Position numbers and translations under genes: made by a program. A stretch of 11,693 nucleotides of DNA, taken from contig NAVB01003784.1 in NCBI GenBank assembly GCA_002179805.1, positions 1-11,693 on the forward strand, written 5' to 3'. Shown here piece by piece: positions 1-7,300 of this stretch (position 1 is the first letter of the stretch; every line of letters starts with the position of its first letter). Source of the DNA: Acanthamoeba lenticulata (taxonomy: Eukaryota > Discosea > Longamoebia > Acanthamoebidae). Under the pieces are notes generated by a model. The model ran no database searches. It was not told the DNA's origin and saw only the letters and a list, made by a program, of their open reading frames with translations.

Positions 1-73
1 GCTACTTCAGCCTGCACGTCGTCTTTTTCTCAAATCCACAAGAACGTAGCGACTAAAGCATCTGCGTCTTCAG

Positions 74-1628
74 ATGGGGAACGTGCCCACAACAAACCGT
101 CCCCTGCAACTGCTTCACGTCGTCGGGGGTGGGCTTCCGTGGCGTGACCAACGTCACCATCGTCTCCAACCCCACTGACGGCGTTGCCACCAAGATCGGC
201 CGCATGACGCACTACAACAACCAAATCTTTGTACGTTGGCCTTTATGTCCCACGTCCGCTACTTCCTACAGATCTCGCTGACTTGTTCTTTCCTCCTCAG
301 GGCTTCTCGCCGACGCAGCTGCGCCTGACCCTCTCCATGGCCGCCCCCGAGCTGAGCCAGCCCTTCACCATCAGCTACCCGCTCAGTACGTAGCTTCCCC
401 CCCCCCCTCTGCTACGCCGACGAGTAGAACCACAACTTATCGACCCAACCAACATCACCTCAGACTTCTTCGAGTCCCCCAACAGGAACTTGTCCATGTG
501 CGATCCGGTCATCCAGGAGAGTACGTCGTCCCTTCAACGTCGTTTAGATGGCATCGTGTGCTTACGTTTCTCTCGTGTGTGTGTAAACACAGGCAACGTG
601 CCATGTGACGATCGGTTCTCGTTCTCGGACCTGGTCCTCACCGACACCTTCACCAAGGACAACATCGAGTACACCCTCCAGATCGTCGGCTTCGTCCGCG
701 ACGACAGCACCAGCCTCACCCCCATCAAGGTATTCGCCCTCCTCGTCCTCTTCGTCCTCTTCGTTGGCGTTGTTGGGGCTCATTGTCCCCTTCTTCGTGC
801 AGGGTTTCGTGACGATCGAGTCCAACGTGACCTACGCCGACGTGTACGCCAAGATCGTGACGGCCTGCGTCCAGTCCGAGTGCGGCGACAACGAAGTCTT
901 CCAGGCGCCCCCCGTGTGCGGCTGCGTGTGCGCCATCACCGACAGCGTCTGCCAGAAGCAGAACAACGGGAACCCCTACTTCAAGAGCGTCAACGAGACC
1001 TGCGGCTGCGAGTGCACGCTCACCGCGGCCGACTGCCCGGCCAACAGCACTTACAACGCCACGACCTGCAGCTGCGGCTGCCCGCTCACCGACGACGAGT
1101 GCATGGCCGTGGACAAGGACTTTGTGGTCTCGCCCGACCCGACCGTCTGCGGATGCGTGTGCTCCAGCGTCGTGCTCGACGCCTGCACCCAGCAGGGCCG
1201 CTTCTGGAACGCGTCGCTCGAGAGCTGCGGTACGTCGTCGCCGTCGTTGTCGTGTCTCAACTCTCGGCCTGTGATCTGACGCTCACACGCGCCCACCAGA
1301 TTGCTTCTGTGTTGTGTCGGATGAGCTGTGCGAGGAGGCCTACGGGTCGGGCTACACGGCGGACTCGGACGCCTGCGGCTGCTCGCCCGGTGGCGGTGGC
1401 CTGAGCGGAGGCGAGATCGCGGGCATCGCCGTGGGCGCGGCGGCGGGCGCGGCGCTGCTGGCATGTCTGTTCGCGTCGCTGGCCGGCCTGCTGGCCTTCC
1501 TCATCCGGCGAGGCAGCATGCCGGGCATCTACGGTGTCAAGATCGACGAGCCCGGCTTCGAGGGCGCCGCCCACTCGCCGCTCTACCACGACCCGTGGAA
1601 GGGCAACGACAACCTCCTCCGTGCTTGA
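74..1628 (+). CDS. Cys-rich repeat surface protein, choice-of-anchor K-like (5' partial)
   Basis: Type I-like membrane protein, 3' part only; about 396 residues are visible. Exons read 74-230, 301-385, 464-520, 593-729, 803-1229 and 1300-1628, all GT-AG with matching phases. Four of the five donors are GTACGT. The first ~190 residues carry WGT, then GRMTHYNNQI, then EYTLQIVGF followed by a TIESN stretch. From memory this order resembles the choice-of-anchor K domain known from bacterial secreted proteins; I could not search it. Next come about five cysteine modules of the form CGCxC-x5/6-C-x(10-16)-C, rich in N-x-S/T sites, as expected outside the cell. A Gly/Ala-rich membrane helix follows (around bases 1410-1510), then an RR stop-transfer signal and a ~40-residue cytoplasmic tail. 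The true start lies upstream. Bases 1-73 are an intron tail, perhaps with a sliver of an earlier exon. The function is unknown; adhesion or environmental sensing would be a guess. Confidence 0.8.
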
Positions 1629-2027
1629 GGGGGACGTTAGTCTCCACGGCCACACTTTCATGTTGGTCGTTGTATCTCTTGTACAGTTGTTCCCCTTTTG
1701 CATAAAAACACGATCCCTTAGCTGTAAGGACTCTTCTTCCCCTTGCTTCTTCTTGGCCGAGATGGGCGTGCTGAAAAGCGAAGACATCGAAACGATAACA
1801 CCCAAGTACTGGATCGTTGGCGTGGTGCAGTGTACAAAAGCGGGTGTAAATATTAACGCGAAGAACGGTGCTACGAACAAGAAGCGGCCACGTTCTACAG
1901 CTGAAGGGAAGAAGAAAGAGCTTGGGGGACAAGAGAGGTGGTGGTGAAGGAATTTTTTTTATGTTTTGCTATTTCGATCGTCTCGTCGTCTTCAAAGAGC
2001 AAAGACAGAGGGGGCGGGCACAGAAGC
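1629..2027. other. convergent intergenic region, two 3' UTRs
   Basis: About 400 bases separate the stop codons of two convergent genes. I see no coding frame with credible composition. CATAAA occurs on the plus strand at 1701-1706, and again on the minus strand (plus TTTATG at 1958-1963). These lie about 75 bases after each stop and could serve as variant polyadenylation signals. No AATAAA is present at the expected spacing on either strand. Nothing else was recognised. Confidence 0.5.
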
Positions 2028-3415
2028 TTACTCGTCAGCCTCCTCGGCGGCGGGGGCCTCAGCGGCGGGGGCGTCAGCAGCCTCCTGCTCGGCCTTCTTG
2101 AAGACACCCTCGTAGATGCGCGGGTTGTGGAGGAGCGCCTTGTAGTAGGCAGCGCGCTGCTTCTTGATCTGCTTGGACTTCTTGAAGTGCTCCCTCTTGC
2201 GGGCGAGGATGGCATCCTTCTTCTCAGCGCGAGCTCGCTCCTGGAGGATCTGGTTCCTGATGCGGGACTGCTCGTAGGGGTTGAGCTTGATCATGACACC
2301 ACGGTTCTTCAGGGGGTTCTTCTTGCGGGGAAGAACGGTCTGGGTGCGCTTGGCCGGGCGGAGGCGGCTCTGGACCTCATCGGAAGTCATGATGCGGGTG
2401 AGATCGGCGTTGGTCAGCAGAGGACGGGGCAGCACGAAGTGCGACTTCTCAGTCGACTTCTTCGAGTAGGTGCCGTAGATGGCATCGAGCTTCTCGAAGG
2501 CGTCCTTGGTCCAGATGATGAAACGGCCGAGGTGACCACCAGGAGCGACCTGGAGGAGGTTCATGCGCTCAACGCTGCAGAGCTCAACGCCGGGGATGTT
2601 CCTGTTGTTTTTTTTAAAGAGGTAAACATGTTAAAATGGTACCAATGAATGGGGGCTAGATGGTATAATGTCGATTTGGCCTACCTGAAGGCGAAGACGA
2701 GCGGGCTCTTCTGATCGTAGATCACGAGGGGACCACGCCTCTGGACGCGGCGCCTGTTCCTCATCTTACCCTTACCGCTGCGGATCTTGCGGGAATCCTT
2801 GACCTTCTCAACGTCATCGTAGGCGTTGAGCTTCTTGAGGAGGGCCACGGCGTGCTTGGTCTTGGTGACATCCTTGGTAGCCTCGGGGGCGACGACGAGC
2901 GGGATCTCAGGGACGTTGTAGATGTGGTGACCACGGGCCATGACGAGCGAGGTCACAGCCGAGGCAGCGAGGGCCGAGCAGAGAGCGAAACGCTTCTGGT
3001 TGACGTTGATCTTGCGGTGCCACCTCCTGTAGGTCTTGGTGGGGGCGAACATACGACCACCGCGGCACATGTTGCCGAAGGCACCCTGGCCAGCGCGGTG
3101 GGTACCACCACCGGGCACGCGGGGAATACGGGCGACGGCGCGACCGGTACCCCACGACTCAGCCGACGACTGCATGCCAGCGCGGCGAGCCACGGCGTAG
3201 GCCTGGCGACGGTTCTTGGCGATAGCCGAGTGAACCTCCTGCACCACATCGGGGCGGATGGGCGAGGTGAAGACGGCGGGGAGCACAACAGTGGCGGCCT
3301 TGCCTTCACCACCGCGGACCTGAACGAGAGGACGAGAGGCCTAGAGGAATCAAAAGTGTAAGAGGGAGCTGACTGAAATCATAGCAAAAAGATGGAGCTA
3401 AGGCAGCCATACCAT
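2028..3415 (-). CDS. RPL4: 60S ribosomal protein L4 (uL4)
   Basis: Structural protein of the large ribosomal subunit; its extended internal loop lines the peptide exit tunnel in this family. Three exons: 3415-3413 (ATG alone), 3340-2685 and 2601-2028, joined by GT-AG introns of 72 and 83 bp. The product is 410 residues, close to animal L4 (about 427). Diagnostic stretches are [61 protein letters not shown] and [13 protein letters not shown]. The C-terminus is Lys-rich, then ends in an Ala/Glu tail. The start was chosen because the ATG followed by GTATGG splices in frame to GCC TCT CGT (residues 2-4, ASR). A second ATG just inside the intron leads out of frame. The leader is pyrimidine-rich (see 3427-3458). 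It converges with the gene at 74-1628. Identification is secure. Confidence 0.97.
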
Positions 3416-3426
3416 TGTTGTACGAC

Positions 3427-3458
3427 GAGGATAGAAAGGAGAGGAAAGAAAAAAAAGG
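3427..3458 (-). promoter_or_regulatory. pyrimidine tract in RPL4 leader (TOP-like)
   Basis: Read on the minus strand this is an almost pure C/T run with a T8 core, ending about 11 bases before the RPL4 ATG. Ribosomal-protein mRNAs in many eukaryotes begin with a 5' terminal oligopyrimidine tract. Whether transcription starts inside this run, making it a true TOP, cannot be told from sequence. The rest of 3416-3610 holds no gene that I can support. Confidence 0.4.
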
Positions 3459-3610
3459 ACGAAACAGTCTTGCCCGGTTTTTTTATCGTTTCATCACTTC
3501 ATCTCCGTCGAGAGTTTTCTCTGGCATTCGAAGAACGCGAAAAAATGGAGGAATGATTTCGGCAACAAGGGCGAGGAGCATGAATGGCACACGAGCGTGT
3601 TTGCCTTTGC

Positions 3611-3616
3611 TTTATT
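3611..3616 (-). terminator. AATAAA polyadenylation signal of mucin-like gene
   Basis: Plus-strand TTTATT reads AATAAA on the minus strand, starting six bases after the TAA stop of the gene at 3623-4141. This implies a very short 3' UTR, in keeping with the tight spacing around it. Confidence 0.55.
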
Positions 3617-3622
3617 ACGACT

Positions 3623-4141
3623 TTAGTCGTTGACGATGCGAATGTAAGAGTCCCTCCTCGAGCGGCGGTAGATGAGCACTCCCACCACGACCGCGATGAT
3701 AACAACAGCGAGACCACCCACTACACCACCAGCGATGGCCGCGATCTCCCACACCGGCAAGTCCAGCACGTCGTTGGACGAGCTGGAGCTCGAAGGCGAC
3801 GGCGAGGCCGAGCGCCACGGCGTCACGCTGAGCGAAGGCGTAGGCGAGTGCGTCGCGCCGAACGAGATGGACGCCGTGGCCGATGGCGTGGCCGAGTGCG
3901 AGGGCTCGTGAGAGGGCGAGCGCGTCACCGACGGCGTGGCCGAGTGCGAGGGCTCGTGAGAGGGCGACGGCGTGGGCGAAACAGTGACGTTGGCCGGAGA
4001 CGGCGAGGCCTCCATGGCCGGCGAGGGCGAACCCGAGGCCGACGGCGACATGGACGTGGCGGCCAGCACGGGAAGGCCGAGCGAGGCCGGAACGGCCAGG
4101 AGGAGGGCGACAGTCACGAGAACAGCGACGAACGTCATCAC
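3623..4141 (-). CDS. mucin-like single-pass membrane protein
   Basis: 172 residues, single exon. Residues 1-28 form a hydrophobic signal peptide starting MMTFVAVLVTVALLL. Residues ~29-122 are dominated by Ser, Pro, Thr and Ala, as in mucin-type O-glycosylated stalks, and include two copies of SPSHEPSHSATPS 16 residues apart. A Ser run precedes a membrane helix (about 132-156, Gly/Val/Ile-rich). A basic RRSRR anchor and a ~15-residue tail ending IRIVND follow. The layout predicts an exposed glycosylated stalk with a tiny cytoplasmic end. The start could equally be the second Met. No family was recognised. The stalk codons are almost all GC-ending, so several overlapping open frames are artefacts. 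The membrane-segment style resembles that of the surface protein at 74-1628, but there is no clear sequence kinship. Confidence 0.75.
   Translation of the reverse strand: MMTFVAVLVTVALLLAVPASLGLPVLAATSMSPSASGSPSPAMEASPSPANVTVSPTPSPSHEPSHSATPSVTRSPSHEPSHSATPSATASISFGATHSPTPSLSVTPWRSASPSPSSSSSSNDVLDLPVWEIAAIAGGVVGGLAVVIIAVVVGVLIYRRSRRDSYIRIVND
3885..3967 (-). repeat. 48-bp-period duplication in mucin-like stalk
   Basis: A 35-base segment at 3885-3919 recurs exactly at 3933-3967. The 48-base offset keeps the frame and encodes the repeated SPSHEPSHSATPS peptide. This is a recent in-frame duplication, typical of mucin stalks that vary in length. Confidence 0.85.
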
Positions 4142-4356
4142 GATCGGGCAGGGATGGGGCGGACTCTACTCGGGGCGGGCGGAGCGACACGAATGCCCCA
4201 ACACAAGAAAGATTGAGGAAAGCAGCTCAACGGTCGACCCATATTACCAAATAAGGAATCGCATCATCACAATTACAAGGTAACCAAAAAAGGTACGAAA
4301 AAGGAGTTGGCGGTAAGCTCTATGTCGTCAAATAAACAAACAGAAGCTCCACACCA
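4142..4356. other. short intergenic gap, promoter side of mucin-like gene
   Basis: 215 bases between the DCAF1 stop and the mucin-like start, both genes on the minus strand. It must hold the 3' end of DCAF1 and the promoter of the mucin-like gene. I find neither AATAAA on the minus strand nor a convincing TATA box. Confidence 0.4.
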
Positions 4357-7300
4357 TCAGTAGTCGTCTGTGTCCTCTTCCTCCGAGGTGTTGCCCAACA
4401 TATTGAGCAAGTCTTCCAGGCCATCGCCAGCCAGCAATCCACCGCCTCCACCGTCATCGTCGTCGTCATCGCCGTCCCCAAAGGCGTCCATGTCCCCAAA
4501 ATCGTCGCCCATGCCGTCCACGTCATCTACATCGTCCTCTTCATCCCCGCCAAAGCCGTCCTCGTCCACGTCGTCGTCGTCCTCCACCTCGTCGTCGCTG
4601 TCGTAGGCGTCCGGTCGCTTACGGCCCACCTCGTACAGGCGCACCACCGAGTCCGAGTACGTGTTGGGCGAGTACTCCACCAGCGCGATGTAGTTGTCCG
4701 GCGCCACCACATGGCTCCCCGGCCGCCCCTGCGGGTCTGCGCTCCATGCACCGCGCGCGTGTCGTGTCGTGTCGTGCGCGTGTTGGCTGTGAGCGTGTTG
4801 TGTGGCACATGGAGCGCGTGGGCGAAAGAGAAGGGCCGAAGGACGCACCGGGGTCGGGGACGTCGAGGGCGAGGTCGTAGATGGTCTTTTCAACGTCGAC
4901 GGACGCGATGTGGGAGTAGTCCGACGCGTCGAGCGTTACGAACAGGTTCTGCTGCGGCATGTGCGGCCGCCTTTACATCGTGTCCGCGCGCGTGCGTCAG
5001 CTCCGGCGAGACGACGTCGACAAAAACGAGAACAAGGAAAAGAAGAAGGAAAGACGCACGTTTGGGTGACGCTCTCGTACTTGCGCGGGAAGCCGTACAT
5101 GACGTCGCCCAGGCCGTTGAAGACGACGTTGGTCTTGTCGAGGACGGGCACCGTCTTGAGGAGCTTGAAGGTGTGGAGGTCCCACACCTCGCTGTTGATA
5201 ACGACCTCGCGGCCCGACGGGTTGAAGACGCCGCTGCCGTAGTTGGTCAGGCGGTCGAACTTGTGGATGGCGCGCGAGTGGCGCGGGTCCCACAGGACGC
5301 CGTCGTTGAGGATGAGGTCGTCGAACGGGCTGAAGCAGGGCCGCATCATCGAGTGCCCGCGCGCGTAGTGGTGCCCGCCGGCGCCGCCCTCGTCGTAGGC
5401 GAGCGACGCGAGCTTCTGGCCCGTCTGCACCGAGAAGAGCATCGTCGTCCGCTGGTTGTCGCTCCCCGCGATGATCGTCGACGTGTGGTTGAACACGCCC
5501 GTCTTGCAGTCGGCCAGCACGTACACTGTGTGCGCATGTGCGCGTGTGTGCGTTTGTGCGTGAGTTCCGGCTCGTACGTGTGTGTGTGTGAGTGCGCGTG
5601 TGTGCGGTCGTACCGGGCTCCTCGTCGCGGACGTTGGCGAGGTTGTCGGAGATGTCCCACATGCAGCCGTTATCGTAGTGCGAGAACGTGAGCAAGTGCC
5701 GCCGGTTGTCCGACGGCACCATCGTCATCACGCTGTAGTCTGCAGACACGCGGCGGAGGCGATGAGGTCATCAAGAATCTCAAGAATTTCAAGAATTTCG
5801 AGGGAAGGGCGTGCGTGCCGTGGCACTGCCAGGAGCGGATGAGGGCGGTGGTCTCGATGTCAAAGACCTTGACGTCGCCGTCGTGGCTGCCGGCCAGGAG
5901 GCGGCTGTTGCTGTAGAAGGCCGTGCACGTGATCACCGACTCGTCGTCCCGGTACACGCGCACCGGCCGGAATCGGCTGTACACGTGCCGTCGCATCAGC
6001 TGCCCTCCTGCACGCGCGCACACACATAAAAAGACACACGCGCGCGTGTGTGCATGTGAGCAAGACACACACGCGCGGGTGTTGCAACGACCGGAAAAGA
6101 GGGTCGCACCCTTCATGCCGCCGTGCTGGGGCGTCGTGTTGAACTCGCGCGCCATCAGCCGCGACGCGACGTTGACCGGCGCCTTGAGGCCGCGCGGGAA
6201 CGGCGTGTTGGACGGCGTCGGACATCTGTCCCGAGACATCGCACGCCACGTCATCATCCGCCAACCGGAAATCAGAAAAGGCGATCCACCGAAAAGCCAA
6301 TCACGAATCGAGCGGCGTACCGGTGGGGCTGGAGGAGGCTGAAGGGCGGGAGGGCGGCGATGGGCATCGGGCAGCGCTTGTGCTGGTCGACGCAGTACTG
6401 GACCACCATCTTGTCGAGCGTGTTGCGCGCCGGCGCACTGCTGGTGTTGGCGCTGACAGCGGCGGCGGCGGACGTCGCCTCGCTGGGCAGCGGAGGCAGG
6501 CCGGCCTCCTCGGCCAGCATGGCCGCCGTCCGCGACAGCCCGTGCTTCCTGTTGCCCCCCGTCCCGTCAGTTTGCGCTCGCGCGCGCGTGTGTGCGTGTG
6601 TGTGTGTGTGTTGCGGCGCGCGTGTGCGGCGCGCGTGTGCGTGTGCGGTACCGGAGGTGCTCGCGGACGAGCTGGAGGAGTTCGGTGTCAGAGTAGGTGA
6701 TGAGGGTGCTGTTGACGATCTTGGTCCGCTCGAGCTTGGAGAAGGTCGGGTCGATCGCGTCGTTGATGGTCAAGTTCACGTCCCGCTCCTTCTTCGTCGC
6801 CGTCTCCTTCCGCCCTGATGATCCACCACGACCATCAGGATGAAGATGGTGATGAAGATGGTGATGATGAAGAAGGAGGAGGACAGTACCGGCGATCTTG
6901 TTGATGAGGTCGAGCGCGTAGTACTTGAACTGCTGGTGCTCGTTCATGTTGTCCGGCAGGATCGGGTCCCGCATGAGGTCCGGCAGGAGGCGCGTCGTGA
7001 TGTGGAGCTTGGACAGGATCTGGCAGATCGTCGGGTCCCGCGCGATGCCCAGCAGCGCCCGGCACGCCAGCGATCGAATCGTGTCTGCCGCACGCGCGCC
7101 AGCAAGCGTCAGACGCTCGCGGAACAAAGAACGAAGCGAAGCGAAAAAGAGAAAGATAGAAAGAACGAAGAGGCGGCCCGGGGGGGGGGCATGTACCGGC
7201 GTGCGAGGCCGGTTCGCGGATGCGAAGGAGGTGGAGGAGGACGCGGATGCCGTTGCACGCGCGCACGGCCTTCCACACGTGCTTGAGGGCCTCCTCGTCT

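Noticed and set aside
1534..1947. Plus-strand frame through the convergent intergenic region
   Set aside because: It overlaps the true last exon in another frame and continues into A/T-rich 3' UTR sequence with no recognisable domain.
3407..3409. Alternative ATG for RPL4 inside the first intron
   Set aside because: It reads into the next exon out of frame with the conserved L4 sequence, while the upstream ATG splices in frame.
3584..4216. Plus-strand Arg/Gly-rich open frame opposite the mucin-like gene
   Set aside because: It is a mirror of the repetitive Ser/Pro/Thr codons. The minus strand has a signal peptide, a membrane helix and a nearby AATAAA.
4370..4606. Plus-strand poly-Ser frame at the DCAF1 3' end
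   Set aside because: It is the complement of the Asp/Glu-rich tail; the acidic tail is a DCAF1 family feature.
4711..5691. Long plus-strand open frame (326 codons) opposite DCAF1
   Set aside because: It is antisense to conserved propeller exons and crosses introns. Its Arg/Ala/Val-rich product is what GC-rich codons give on the other strand.
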